Source of the DNA: JANXQG01 sp963709175
Lineage (GTDB): Bacteria; Planctomycetota; Planctomycetia; Pirellulales; Thermoguttaceae
Assembly: GCA_963709175.1 (NCBI GenBank)
Contig: CAVPVK010000015.1
Span: 1 to 64,000, forward strand
Reading direction: 5' to 3'
DNA: 64,000 nucleotides
Shown: positions 15,040 through 23,732 of the stretch, in pieces
Numbering within the stretch: the stretch's first letter is position 1
Layout: every line of letters begins with the position of its first letter
Made by a program: the position numbers and the translations under genes
Notes under the pieces: generated by a model
What the model was told of the DNA's origin: nothing
What the model saw: only the letters and a program-made list of their open reading frames with translations
Database searches by the model: none

Positions 15040-15456
15040 ATGCAACCCTCCACGCTCTTTCTGATTGGCCTCGCCGGCCTGGTGCTCCTGGCGGCCTCGC
15101 TTCTGATCGAGGACCTGGTGGGAGAGCTCCTGGGCCTCTTCGGCTTTCGCCGCAGCCCGCCGAAGTACTCCGTGCCCCGGTCCGGAAAATGGCCGGCTTT
15201 GCGGCGGAAGTTCTTGACCCTGCATCCGCACTGCGCGGTCTGCGGCAGCAGCGAGGAAGTCGAACCGCACCACGTGGTGCCCGTGCACGTCGACCCGGCC
15301 AAAGAGCTGGATGCCGAGAACTTGATCCCCCTCTGCAACAAGCACGGCTGCCACCTGGCCTTCGGGCATTGCTTCGATTGGCGGGCCTGGAACCGCTACG
15401 TCCGCGAGGACGCCGCCATCCATGCCCAGCATACGCGGCAGAGGAGCTACGAATGA
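15040..15456 (+). CDS. HNH endonuclease with N-terminal membrane segment
   Basis: 138 aa. Residues 6-23 are hydrophobic (FLIGLAGLVLLAASLLI), a probable membrane anchor, unusual for HNH enzymes. The nuclease core is HPHCAVCGSSEEVEPHHVVP (CxxC plus the catalytic HH), ENLIPLCNKHGCHLAFGH (Asn, second Cys pair, final His). HNH proteins next to phage packaging genes often assist terminase or nick DNA; here the gene is 8 kb upstream of terminase. ATGA overlap with the next gene. Confidence 0.8.
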   Translation: MQPSTLFLIGLAGLVLLAASLLIEDLVGELLGLFGFRRSPPKYSVPRSGKWPALRRKFLTLHPHCAVCGSSEEVEPHHVVPVHVDPAKELDAENLIPLCNKHGCHLAFGHCFDWRAWNRYVREDAAIHAQHTRQRSYE

Positions 15457-15638
15457 TGGAGCCGCTCAGCGACGCCGAACTCATTCAACAGGCGTACGAA
15501 TCAGCAATCTTGAACCTGCTGAACGTGTTTTTTCTCGACTTTGTCACCGACGCCCTCGGGGCCGGTAAACGCCTGCAACGCGGCATGGCGCTGGCCCGCC
15601 AGGCCCGCAACGAGGCAGCCAACCTGATTGAGACCTGA
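15453..15638 (+). CDS. hypothetical protein, 61 aa
   Basis: ATGA overlap with the HNH gene. Helical, with a hydrophobic centre (AILNLLNVFFLDFVTDALGA) and a basic end. The hydrophobic stretch contains Asp and Asn, so it is more likely a buried helix than a membrane segment. Function unknown. Confidence 0.5.
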   Translation: MMEPLSDAELIQQAYESAILNLLNVFFLDFVTDALGAGKRLQRGMALARQARNEAANLIET

Positions 15639-15744
15639 GATGCAAACGGAAGACGGCGGGCGAGCTTCAGGCCAGTTTACTGCAAGCAAGGCTCCGGCAA
15701 CGCCGCCTGCCGCCTTCCCTTTGCCTCTCAAATTTGGAGAAACC

Positions 15745-16527
15745 ATGAAGAAACGAAAAGACAGTCCGTTGCCGATCGTCGTCATCCTCTCGGTCATCAT
15801 GCTAATTGCCCTCTGCTGGTGCTTTGCGGCCCGCGCTCAGACGCCCGGCCTGGTAGTATCGGCGTCGGCCTCCGGCCTGACGCCGAGCCTGGTCATCACC
15901 AGCAACTCCAGCATGCCCTGGAAAGGCTTTACGGTCCTGAATCAGTCCAACGGCACCGTCGGCGTGCTGTGGGCAGAAAGCGACGGTGCCTCGGGCGGGA
16001 TCTACTACGGGAACGTGGCGTTGAGCGTGACGGCCGCGGGCAGCTCTGTGGCGCCCCGCCCAGCCCCAGCGACCGATCTGCCGCTCAGCACCCTCAGCCA
16101 GGCCACCGTGGCGGCGATCGCCGGCATACCGGCCGACGAGGTGACGAAGATGGCCGCAGGCTATGAGGCCCTCGCCACCCAGGTCGACGCCGGCACGATC
16201 GTCAGTCCGCTCCAATTGCAGCTCGCCACCGGGACGCATCTCTTGGCCAGTTTTGACGCCAAGAGCCTGGAAAGTTTCAAGGGATTCACCGCGGCTGTCG
16301 CCGGCTGGATCGACGCCCAGCAGTGCGCGGGCAAGCTGACGCCGGAGCACATGGAGAAATACGCCCTCGTCTATCACGCCATCGCCTCCGGCCTGCATCC
16401 TGGGATCGCGCCGCCGCAGAAAGTTGGCACCTCCAAGCCCAACCCTCCGGCGGCCGGTCCTTCACCGTGCGCCAATGGCCATTGCCCCAACCCGGAAACG
16501 CCACGGCGACGATTCTTCGCACGTTGA
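15745..16527 (+). CDS. exported protein of unknown function, 260 aa
   Basis: Typical signal peptide: MKKRKDSPL, hydrophobic core IVVILSVIMLIALCWCFA, cleavage likely after ARAQ. The mature part begins with a beta-rich domain (LVVSASASGLTPSLVITSNS) and continues with a helical Ala-rich region. The C-terminus has a Cys/His patch (PCANGHCPNPETPRRRF). TGGAGA precedes the ATG. A periplasmic or surface location in the host is implied; the phage role is unknown. Confidence 0.6.
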   Translation: MKKRKDSPLPIVVILSVIMLIALCWCFAARAQTPGLVVSASASGLTPSLVITSNSSMPWKGFTVLNQSNGTVGVLWAESDGASGGIYYGNVALSVTAAGSSVAPRPAPATDLPLSTLSQATVAAIAGIPADEVTKMAAGYEALATQVDAGTIVSPLQLQLATGTHLLASFDAKSLESFKGFTAAVAGWIDAQQCAGKLTPEHMEKYALVYHAIASGLHPGIAPPQKVGTSKPNPPAAGPSPCANGHCPNPETPRRRFFAR

Positions 16528-16573
16528 GCGGGCGACCGATCCAGTTCCTTTCACCCGTTTTCCCTTCCATCCG

Positions 16574-16810
16574 ATGAACGTTCGTGCCAAGTTCAAGCTC
16601 AGCCGCATTGTGAGGACCGCCGGCAACCCGGAGGCGGCCGAGTTGTTTCTGGAACCGGTCTGCGCCGACGGCAGCATTCCCGAGAACCAGCTCTTCCACC
16701 GCTACACGCCTTCAGGCGAGTTGCGGATGTACGTCAACAACCCGTCCGCGGCGGAGTGTTTCGAACTGGGAAAGTCCTACTACCTCGATTTCACTCCGGC
16801 GAGCCAATGA
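16574..16810 (+). CDS. hypothetical protein, 78 aa
   Basis: Compact beta-rich protein (AKFKLSRIVRTAGNPEAAEL, then GELRMYVNNPSAAECFELGK and YYLDF). The pattern resembles small phage proteins with an OB- or beta-barrel-like fold, but no family can be named. It overlaps the following ATG by 4 bp (ATGA), so the two are co-translated. Confidence 0.55.
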   Translation: MNVRAKFKLSRIVRTAGNPEAAELFLEPVCADGSIPENQLFHRYTPSGELRMYVNNPSAAECFELGKSYYLDFTPASQ

Positions 16811-17230
16811 GCAAGAACAAGCCTGGGAATTATCGCATCGGGATCGATGGCTTCGGCACGCTGGAGATCACGACGCACGCCCGGCGCGGCGGTCTGCCGG
16901 GCCCGGCGTCTGCTCAAGGCGCGGACTTATGCCATGTCGGAGACAGGCTGGTGGAAGAACGTCCATTGCCAATACAAGCCGTAGAAGCAGCCGAGTCGTC
17001 GGGCCGCGCGATCATGCGGGCCCAGCGCGGACCGCAAGCGACTGGTGCCGCTGCAGCATGCCCAAGGAAATCCACTCCGCTACGAGCGGAAGTTGACCCA
17101 CGAGCAATACCGCACGCTCCGCAAGCAGTTCAAGAAGTTTATGCGGAGTTTTACCTACCGCGCGAGATTCCTCTCGACCCCATCCCCAACCAGCGAAGAA
17201 CATGCCCACGCCCCGCAAGAAACGCGTTGA
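16807..17230 (+). CDS. hypothetical protein (several frameshifts)
   Basis: Starts MSKNKPGNYRIGIDGFGTLE. Further protein-like segments appear in other frames: KARTYAMSETGWWKNVHCQY, then RKRLVPLQHAQGNPLRYERK and LTHEQYRTLRKQFKKFMRSF, ending at 17230. At least two indels are needed to join them. The last part is basic and aromatic, suggesting nucleic-acid contact. No family recognised. Confidence 0.35.
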
Positions 17231-17489
17231 TCCCGCCCACCCCACGACTCCCGCCGCCCGGCTCGCAGCCGACGTAGCCGCCATGCTCGCTTTGCGGGCC
17301 AAGGCCAGCGGCCTCTACAAGGAAGCGGCCCAGCAGGAGGAAGAATTGATCGCCCGCATGGAGCACGCCAACCAGCGGACCGTCGAGCTGGAGGGCGGAG
17401 TATGTGCCACGCTCGTCGACAACTTCGCCACGTCGAACGTCGCCTGGAAGAGCGCCAAGAGCCAGCGCAAGGAAATCAAGATCGTCTGA
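17202..17489 (+). CDS. coiled-coil hypothetical protein, 95 aa
   Basis: Starts MPTPRKKRVDPAHPTT; residues 20-60 are a charged Ala/Leu/Glu helix (KEAAQQEEELIARMEHANQR) likely to form a coiled coil. The C-terminal 25 residues are Ser/Lys-rich. It overlaps the end of the preceding broken gene by 29 bp. Followed immediately by hairpin copy 7. Confidence 0.55.
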   Translation: MPTPRKKRVDPAHPTTPAARLAADVAAMLALRAKASGLYKEAAQQEEELIARMEHANQRTVELEGGVCATLVDNFATSNVAWKSAKSQRKEIKIV

Positions 17490-17495
17490 AAAAAG

Positions 17496-17594
17496 GTGGA
17501 CGGTGGACAGTGGACAGTGGACAGCTTCCGTCCACTCTTCACTGTCCACCGTCCACCGTCCACTATCCACTTCTCCCACTGTCCACCGTCCACT
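17496..17594. repeat. GTGGAC-type intergenic hairpin repeat, copy 7 (extended)
   Basis: The longest copy: three GTGGAC units on the left, AGCTTCCGTCCACTCTTCA in the middle, and five GTCCAC units on the right. The extra right-hand units show that one arm has expanded independently. It ends 16 bp before the peptidase ATG. Confidence 0.85.
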
Positions 17595-17610
17595 AACCCC
17601 CACCTCTAAT

Positions 17611-18537
17611 ATGACCCCGACTGCGTTCCCTTACCTCATCATCAGCGATGCGAATTACAGCCTCTACGCCTCCGCGCGGCCTGGCCACGAGCTGCATCCC
17701 CGCCACGAGTTGGCGCCCGTCCTCCGCGGCAGCACCGGCTACAAGGGCTGGCGGCGGCCAGGCCACGAACGGCTGGGCGGCCCGCGGCCGCTGGCGAACC
17801 TCATCCCGCGTAGCGAGTGGACCCAGCGCATCCAGCAGGGCCAAGGGAGTTTCCTTTCCGACCTGATCAAGCAGCGGGGCATCAAGGCCCTGGACCAGGA
17901 CGGGCTGAACTACTGTTGGGCCTACGGCTCGACCCGCGCGGCCCAACTCTGGCGAATTTTGAGCGGCAAGCCCTGGCTGGACCTCTCGCCCGAAAGCGTG
18001 GGCGGACCGCCGAGCCGATGGCGCAACGAGGGCGGTTATGCCTCCGAGGCATTCCAACAGCTCCAGAGCTACGGCGCCTGCCAGAGCAGCTTCCTCGATA
18101 GGCAATGGTCGCTCAACCCGCGGCGGTGGAAGCCCGGCTGGCAGGACGACGCCTTGCAGCACGAACTGCCCGATTGGTACGACCTCGAATCGACGGACGC
18201 CAATCCGATCTTCGACGAGGTCATCACCTGCCTGCTCAGCCGCGTTCCCGTGGCCGCCGGCATCGCCTGGTGGGGCCACCTGGTGTGCTTCCTCGATCCG
18301 ATCCTCTTGCCCGCCGGCGTAGCACCGGCCAACACGCCCGATGGCTCGACCGTGGGCGTGGTCTTCGAGAACTCCTGGGGCTTGGATTGGCCGACCCCGG
18401 CCGCCAACGGTCTGGCCTGCCTGACCGAGAGCCGGGCCACTCCGGACGGAGCGGCCGCTCCCGTGGCTGCCGGCACGCCGGCGTGGAACCGTATGGAGCT
18501 GTCCGAATCGGAGGCCTTAGAAAGCTCCGCCTCCTGA
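17611..18537 (+). CDS. papain-like (C1A-fold) cysteine peptidase
   Basis: 308 aa. The N-terminal 70 residues look like a propeptide or linker. LDQDGLNYCWAYGSTRAAQL carries the oxyanion Gln and the catalytic Cys of C1A enzymes (Q-x-x-x-x-x-C-W-A). WWGHLVCFLDP supplies the catalytic His and VVFENSWGLDWP the Asn-Ser-Trp-Gly motif. All of Gln, Cys, His and Asn are present, so it is probably active. No signal peptide is evident. Similar peptidases occur in some large or host-manipulating phages; a role in lysis, virion maturation or defence is open. Confidence 0.8.
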   Translation: MTPTAFPYLIISDANYSLYASARPGHELHPRHELAPVLRGSTGYKGWRRPGHERLGGPRPLANLIPRSEWTQRIQQGQGSFLSDLIKQRGIKALDQDGLNYCWAYGSTRAAQLWRILSGKPWLDLSPESVGGPPSRWRNEGGYASEAFQQLQSYGACQSSFLDRQWSLNPRRWKPGWQDDALQHELPDWYDLESTDANPIFDEVITCLLSRVPVAAGIAWWGHLVCFLDPILLPAGVAPANTPDGSTVGVVFENSWGLDWPTPAANGLACLTESRATPDGAAAPVAAGTPAWNRMELSESEALESSAS

Positions 18538-18542
18538 AACCT

Positions 18543-18611
18543 ACGTGGCTCATCTAAGCGGTAGGACCTGCCTTGCCGGCGGGAATCCGGGTTCGAATCC
18601 CGGGCCACGCA
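18543..18611 (+). tRNA. degenerate tRNA-like gene (UGC anticodon by geometry)
   Basis: Six of seven acceptor pairs (18544-18549 with 18604-18609), a perfect T-arm CCGGG-TTCGAAT-CCCGG, and a five-pair anticodon stem CCTGC/GCGGG around CTTGCCG, which puts TGC at 34-36 (alanine). The D-stem is weak, the variable loop has only 3 bases and position 37 is C, all unusual. It is either a decayed tRNA or an attachment-site remnant. Confidence 0.5.
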
Positions 18612-18626
18612 TACGCCTGAAAAGAG

Positions 18627-18692
18627 GTGGACGGTGGACAGTGGACAGAGTCTTCACCGTTCACTGTCCACCGTTCACTGTCCACCGTCCAC
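18627..18692. repeat. GTGGAC-type intergenic hairpin repeat, copy 8
   Basis: GTGGACGGTGGACAGTGGAC, loop AGAGTCTTCA, right arm with CCGTTCACTGTCCACCGTTC and two more units. It lies 9 bp before the ATG at 18702, in that gene's leader. Confidence 0.8.
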
Positions 18693-18701
18693 GCTTTCAT
18701 C

Positions 18702-19010
18702 ATGCGATTCACAGAAAACAAGCTAGTTGCCTGGGGCACCGTCGCCGGCGCCGTGCTGATGGCGATCAGCCTGGTCTCGAGCGGCGTGATCTACCAGATC
18801 CGCATGAGCGGCGACGTCGACGCCAGCCGGGCCGTCGACGTGGACCATGAATCGCGGCTCCGCTCGATCGAAAGCGGCCTGGGCGACCTCCGCGGCGATG
18901 TGAAGGTCACCCGGGAGGACGTCGCCTGGATCAGGAAGTTCTTGGATCGGCCGGCTTGCCCGCAAGTCGCGCCGCAGGCGGACAAGGATCAACAAACGGC
19001 CAGCCGCTGA
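18702..19010 (+). CDS. membrane protein with coiled coil, holin-like, 102 aa
   Basis: Single transmembrane helix near the N-terminus (VAWGTVAGAVLMAISLVSSG) followed by a cytoplasmic coiled coil (RLRSIESGLGDLRGDVKVTR, EDVAWIRKFL). The topology and size match small phage proteins often placed near lysis genes. A related protein is encoded at 48288-48554 (minus strand): both share W-G-T, a long hydrophobic stretch, then K-x-x-x-E-D-V-A-x-I. A holin or Rz/spanin-like role is possible; not proven. Confidence 0.6.
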   Translation: MRFTENKLVAWGTVAGAVLMAISLVSSGVIYQIRMSGDVDASRAVDVDHESRLRSIESGLGDLRGDVKVTREDVAWIRKFLDRPACPQVAPQADKDQQTASR

Positions 19011-19024
19011 AAATTGGGACGAGG

Positions 19025-20059
19025 ATGAGTTACGTGGTCGGTTCCGATTCCTTTGCAAAGTTGAGCGAACAGGCCACGAACAGCCATGGCTGTCAGTTGC
19101 CGTATCATCGCGATCCGCGCGAGAGCCTGGCCGTCGTAACCTGCGTCTTCAATCCAGTCGGCTTCGGCAGCCGCTATCGCCTGTACAACGAATTCGCCAA
19201 ATACGTGGCGGATTCCGGCTGCCGCCTGGTGACGGTCGAGGTGGCGTTGGGCGACCGGCCCTTCCGCGTGACCGACCCCAAGAACCCAAACCATGTGCAG
19301 CTCCGCACGCCATGGAATCTGTGGCACAAAGAGCGGGCGTTAAACATTGGCATCGAGCACGCCGTTCGTACGCAGCGCGTGGAATACGTGGCTTGGATCG
19401 ATTCGGACGTGACGTTCGCCCGGTACGATTGGGCCGCGGCGACCTGCGAGATGTTGCAGCACTACCACGTGGTGCAGATGTTCTCTCAGTACATCGATCT
19501 GGGGCCTAACGAGGAGATGAAATGTTCGGCGCCCTCGATGTTCAACGTCTTCGCCAAGCGCGGCTTCTGGGCGGCCCGCAAGCCCAAAGAGCCGTTCAAC
19601 CGCGGCGGCCATCCCGGACTGGCCTGGGCGGCCAGGCGGGAGACGCTCGATAAGCTCGGCGGCCTGCTGGACGTGTGCATTGCCGGCAGCGGCGACCTGC
19701 ACATGGCGAACGCACTCAAAGGCGATCGCGATCGCGGGGATCACCTCACTGCAACCCTCGACGGGTTCTCCCTGGGATTCCGCCGCAGCATCGGCGACTG
19801 GGCTGATCGCTGCGATTCAGTGGTCAAGCAAAACATTGGCTTCGTGCCCGGGAGCGTGATGCACCACTGGCACGGCCGCAGCGTGCAGCGCGGGTACCGC
19901 GACCGCTGGTTCGTGCTGGAAAAACACCAGTACGATCCGCACCGCGATCTACTGCGCGACTGCTCTGGCCTTTACCGCCTGGCCCCAGGCCGGGAGAAAC
20001 TCGGCGACGACATCCGCCGCTCCCTGGCCCAACGCAACGAGGACTCGATCGACGAATGA
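19025..20059 (+). CDS. GT-A type glycosyltransferase
   Basis: 344 aa. Family 2-like fold: VVTCVFNPVGFGSRYRLYNE at the start of the Rossmann-like domain, the metal/nucleotide site WIDSDVTFAR (D-x-D), an acceptor-site region HPGLAWAARRETLDKLGGLL and GSGDLHMANAL, and a late His motif MHHWHGRSVQRGYRDRW. This set resembles phage-encoded sugar transferases that modify DNA bases, virion proteins or host surface glycans. No membrane segment is seen, so it is cytoplasmic. ATGA overlap with the holin-like gene. Confidence 0.75.
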   Translation: MSYVVGSDSFAKLSEQATNSHGCQLPYHRDPRESLAVVTCVFNPVGFGSRYRLYNEFAKYVADSGCRLVTVEVALGDRPFRVTDPKNPNHVQLRTPWNLWHKERALNIGIEHAVRTQRVEYVAWIDSDVTFARYDWAAATCEMLQHYHVVQMFSQYIDLGPNEEMKCSAPSMFNVFAKRGFWAARKPKEPFNRGGHPGLAWAARRETLDKLGGLLDVCIAGSGDLHMANALKGDRDRGDHLTATLDGFSLGFRRSIGDWADRCDSVVKQNIGFVPGSVMHHWHGRSVQRGYRDRWFVLEKHQYDPHRDLLRDCSGLYRLAPGREKLGDDIRRSLAQRNEDSIDE

Positions 20060-20295
20060 CTTACCTGAACCTTGCCACACGGGTCGTGGTGCTCGTCGTC
20101 TGCCTTTTGACAGCCGCGGTCACGATCTGGGACACGGTCGTCCTCGCCCGCGGCGATTCCGACAGCACGATCAGCGAGGCCGTCCGCGTGCTTTGTGCGC
20201 CGACCAACGGCCTGGCCCAGTGGCTCGCCCTGGGCATCGGGCTGGCCTTGTGGCTGCATGTCTTCTATGGCAATGCCGGAGGGTTGACCAAGTGA
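20056..20295 (+). CDS. two-helix membrane protein, holin-like, 79 aa
   Basis: Two hydrophobic helices (VVVLVVCLLTAAVTI and LAQWLALGIGLALWLHVFY) joined by a charged loop (RGDSDSTISEAVR). Small two-pass proteins in this position are often holins, which form pores at lysis. It overlaps both neighbours (ATGA before, GTGA after). Confidence 0.55.
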   Translation: MTYLNLATRVVVLVVCLLTAAVTIWDTVVLARGDSDSTISEAVRVLCAPTNGLAQWLALGIGLALWLHVFYGNAGGLTK

Positions 20296-21250
20296 AAAGA
20301 CTTTTTGCCATCGCGGTTCTTCTTGCCCTGATTTTTCCCGCCGCGGCGACGGCCCAGCTTGTGACCTCGGCGACCTTCGCCGGCGTCAACGGCGGCACGG
20401 CTACGATCAACAGCACCAACTCCACGCTGCTGGTGGTGCAGACCGCCTGCCAATCGGGCGGTTCCTGCGGCATCACCGTCAACGATTCGCAGAACAACGC
20501 CTGGAGCGGTGCCTCGTACCAGGGCCAGCTCGATGGGCAATACACGCAGCTTTGGTGGTGCCTCTATCCGACGCCGTCGTCCTCGCAGTGGATTGGAGTA
20601 CATTCGCAGAATTCCGCCACGCTCTATTGTTCATGCCAGGTGCTCGCCTTCAGCGGGAACTGGACTTTGGGCGGCATCAGTGCCACGCAACCGCTCGTAT
20701 CTTCAACGGCCTCGACAAGCCCCGGATCGCTGTCGGCTTCGGGCACAAATACGCTTTTCATTTCAAGCTGCCTGGCGATCAACAATGCCAACACGCTATC
20801 GATTACGCCGTCGAATTACTCGATCCTCGCCAAGTACTATGCCGCCGGGACTAACTATTGCTCCGCCATCGCCTGGATGACGTCGGCCTCGGGCTCGCAA
20901 AACCCCATCTGGAGCTGGAGCGGAAACCAGTCCTATCCGGCATCCGGCGCCATTTGCTTCTATTCGGGCCTAGGCAGTACTGCGCTCACGGTCTCTCCGT
21001 CGTCGGTGCTTGTGGGCACAAACTATTCCACGGGTGGCACCACGGCGACGGGCACGTTCTGGGTACCGAACACCAGCGGCACGGGATCTAGCACACTCGA
21101 CAACACGGCCGTCCGCTGGGGAGTCCAGTACGGGCCCAGCGGCGGCAGCGTCGGGATCTATGCCGGTCATGGGCCGGTGATGGGCCCGGACCAGCAACCG
21201 CCACATCCGAGCGCAAGCGGCTCCGCATTACAAGCGAGAAGGACAAGTAA
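20292..21250 (+). CDS. secreted beta-rich protein, likely virion or surface protein (one frameshift)
   Basis: GTG start overlapping the previous stop. Signal peptide KRLFAIAVLLALIFPAAATA with likely cleavage before QLVTS. The mature protein is Ser/Thr/Asn-rich with repeated beta strands and paired Cys, as in adhesins or tail-fibre-like proteins. The frame shifts near 21150-21170; the correct end is probably EKDK-stop at 21250, directly abutting the next ATG. A signal peptide in a phage structural cluster is unusual. Confidence 0.55.
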
Positions 21251-21892
21251 ATGGCTTACGTATGGGACACCAATCCGATCGCGACCGCCGTGGGCGTCGC
21301 CTGGAACAGCATCGTCCAGGGCGGGCAAGCGACCCTCGCGCATCTCGGGGCATACCTCGATAGCGACTATAACGCCTTCTGGTATCCGCCCGCGCCGGTC
21401 ACGCCGGCGGCCTTGGCCGCCGCGGCCGGCACCAGCCTGCTGGGAATGCTCGATACGCATTACGAGCTGGGGGCCATCGTGATCGCTCAAGAGGCGATCA
21501 ACGGCCTGGATTCTTCGATCCATCCCTGGGCAATCCGCCAGGTGGGCGGTGGCTATGCCCCAGGCGTGCCGCGCGGCACGCTCGTTATTCCCACCCTCGA
21601 CGGCAGCGGCAATTCCACGGGCGCGGGATCTGTCGTCAACCAGGTGCTGACGACCATCACCCTAACGCCGAGCACAAGCACGCTTGCCCCCGGCGGCACA
21701 CAGGCATTCACGGCCTCCGGGCTCGACCAGTTCGGCAACGCCATGGAGCTGCCGCCGACGTTCGCCTGGGCCGCGGTCTCGGGCGTCATCGACCAGGCCG
21801 GCAACTACACCGCCGCTGCCACGGCCGGCAGCGACACGGTGACCGTCGCCAGCGGCAGCGTGACCGCGACGGCGGCAATCACCATTTCCTGA
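21251..21892 (+). CDS. protein with C-terminal Ig-like (BIG2-type) domain, 213 aa
   Basis: ATG immediately after the TAA of the preceding gene. The N-terminal 125 residues are Ala/Trp-rich and unassigned. From about residue 135 TLTPSTSTLAPGGTQAFTAS starts a BIG2-like Ig domain that ends TVTVASGSVTATAAITIS, with the usual L-x-P-G-x-x-x-x-F-x-A and G-x-D-x-V-x-A pattern. Ig-like domains decorate phage tails and capsids and bind host surface sugars. Confidence 0.65.
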   Translation: MAYVWDTNPIATAVGVAWNSIVQGGQATLAHLGAYLDSDYNAFWYPPAPVTPAALAAAAGTSLLGMLDTHYELGAIVIAQEAINGLDSSIHPWAIRQVGGGYAPGVPRGTLVIPTLDGSGNSTGAGSVVNQVLTTITLTPSTSTLAPGGTQAFTASGLDQFGNAMELPPTFAWAAVSGVIDQAGNYTAAATAGSDTVTVASGSVTATAAITIS

Positions 21893-21915
21893 TTTTCAAG
21901 CAAGGTTGAACCACC

Positions 21916-23637
21916 ATGCCGCAGACTGTGCCTTTCCTCGGCTATGCGCAGCAGTACACCAGCGCGACGCTCACCTGCGACGTCGATTTCCAGGACGGCA
22001 GCGGCAACCTGGCCACGGTCAGCAGCTTTAGCGGCGGCTTGTACCAGGCCGGCACGAGCACGCAATACACCACGGGCGTAACCATATCCCTCACGCCCTT
22101 GGCCACCGGCGTTTACGGGCTGAGCGTCTCGGTGACCGGCAGCGGCACGCACGTGCCGGCGGGCAATTATTCGATACGGGCAACTGCCGGAACAATCGGC
22201 AGCGGCGGCAACCAGATCGCCCTGGTCGGCAACAGCCAGCCATTTGGCGTCACGATCGCCAGTTTCACCGTGACCACCAGCGGCATGATGGAGGTCGACG
22301 CCCTCGACGTGGGCGGGGCGAGTGCGATAGGGGTGCTGCCCTCGAACTACGCCCCGGGCACGCCCGGCGGGCTGCCGATTCTCGACTCCAACAGCCACGC
22401 CCCCGAAACACCCAACACCTATCAATCTCTGCCGGTGCCCTATTTCATGCCGGACAGTTTCACCGTTAGCGGGGCAGTCTGCCAAGGCACTTTCGTGCCG
22501 GCGGGATTCTACTCGACTTCAGGCACGCCCTACACGTTCTTCCGCAACGGCGAAAATTGGGTCTGCTGGACCACCAACGGCTCCAACTGGTATATCAGCG
22601 CGGCCCTGGGCAGCACGACCAACGCCTGGGTGTATGCCTACAGCGGATCGAACCCACAGGTTTTGGTGCCCTACGGCATGACCTTCACAGGCCAAGGCAG
22701 TTACAATGGCACGACCGCCGTCGCCTCCTCCGCGCTGGCGAATTCGGTGCAGATTGCCAGCAATCCTGCCCCCGTGCCGGTCAAACTCAACGGCAACTAC
22801 GTCACGCCGACCGACGCCGGTGTTCTTGCCGGCAACGGATTCTGGGCCGGGCAGATCGTGGTAACGCAGGGGACCAATAGCTACACATTGGAAATCTGCG
22901 GCACCAGCGCCAGCTATCCGGTCTGGGCGGGAACAAGCGGTGCCGCGCTGAGCACATCCAACGGCACGCTATGGGGCTTTCAACTTCCCAGCGGCGAGAC
23001 CTGGACCGCACCGATCGGCGAGACGGAAAGCAGTCCGCCGGATACCTTCCCTTGGGATAGCGGGATCACCTGGACGCATTACAGCGGACCCAATAGCGGG
23101 ACGCCGTCGGTGTCGGTGGCATCGGGCGGCGGCAGTAGCGGCGACCCGCTGGCCAAGACAGTGCCAGGCTCGTATACCGCGGGGCAAGCTGGCTACGCGC
23201 TGGGAACGATTCTCAGCCGCGTCAGCACCACGCCGATTCAGACGATCGTGCTCGTCCAGCCGGGCGGTGCGATCACGCTGGAGCAATACGCCAGTTACCG
23301 CGCTGAGCGCGGCAACCCGCTGCCGGTCCCCAATCCCGGCGGCTGGCCGGATCTGACGGGCGCCGACGTGCACCTGTGGATCGCGCAGCAACAAGCGGGC
23401 ACGGCCATCATGCCGCCCGTGATCGATATTTCTGGCGGCGCCGTTCAAGGCGCGCCGAGCGCGGCGACCGGTGTGAACTTCGATATCCCATCCAGCGACA
23501 CCGCGGAATTGACGCTCTTCACGCAAAATGCCTACGCCTACTGTTTGGTGGCATACTACTCGAGCAACGGCGACCAGGTGCCTCTCACCGATTGGGCCAA
23601 CTGCACGGTGCGGCCTGGCAAGGCATTGACCTCATGA
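21916..23637 (+). CDS. large beta-rich virion-type protein, 573 aa
   Basis: Intact long frame. N-terminal 110 residues (YTSATLTCDVDFQDGSGNLA) resemble an Ig-like strand pattern. The middle is Gly/Ser/Tyr/Asn-rich (WYISAALGSTTNAWVYAYSG) with many repeated beta strands, as in tail spikes and receptor-binding proteins. No enzymatic motif is seen. It is the last gene before the conserved block and terminase, so probably tail-fibre or host-recognition; stated as inference. Confidence 0.55.
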   Translation: MPQTVPFLGYAQQYTSATLTCDVDFQDGSGNLATVSSFSGGLYQAGTSTQYTTGVTISLTPLATGVYGLSVSVTGSGTHVPAGNYSIRATAGTIGSGGNQIALVGNSQPFGVTIASFTVTTSGMMEVDALDVGGASAIGVLPSNYAPGTPGGLPILDSNSHAPETPNTYQSLPVPYFMPDSFTVSGAVCQGTFVPAGFYSTSGTPYTFFRNGENWVCWTTNGSNWYISAALGSTTNAWVYAYSGSNPQVLVPYGMTFTGQGSYNGTTAVASSALANSVQIASNPAPVPVKLNGNYVTPTDAGVLAGNGFWAGQIVVTQGTNSYTLEICGTSASYPVWAGTSGAALSTSNGTLWGFQLPSGETWTAPIGETESSPPDTFPWDSGITWTHYSGPNSGTPSVSVASGGGSSGDPLAKTVPGSYTAGQAGYALGTILSRVSTTPIQTIVLVQPGGAITLEQYASYRAERGNPLPVPNPGGWPDLTGADVHLWIAQQQAGTAIMPPVIDISGGAVQGAPSAATGVNFDIPSSDTAELTLFTQNAYAYCLVAYYSSNGDQVPLTDWANCTVRPGKALTS

Positions 23638-23645
23638 TTGGGATA

Positions 23646-23729
23646 CCCCCCCGGGGCATCGGGTCCTTTCAAGCCTTCAAAAAGGCAACCTGTTCCCGCC
23701 GGGGGCGCGGCCAACCTATAGTCCGTCCG
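23646..23729 (+). promoter_or_regulatory. conserved non-coding block before terminase (candidate cos/packaging or promoter site)
   Basis: The block contains CCCCCCC, GGGTCCTT, CCTGTTCCCG, a CGGGG stretch and ATAGTCCGTCCG. A second copy lies at 38722-38809. GGTCCTT and CCTGTTCCCG are 27 bases apart in both, and CCTGTTCCCG to TATAGTCCGTCCG is 28 or 30 bases. Position just before the terminase gene fits a cos or packaging site; a promoter is the alternative. Confidence 0.45.
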
Positions 23730-23732
23730 GCC

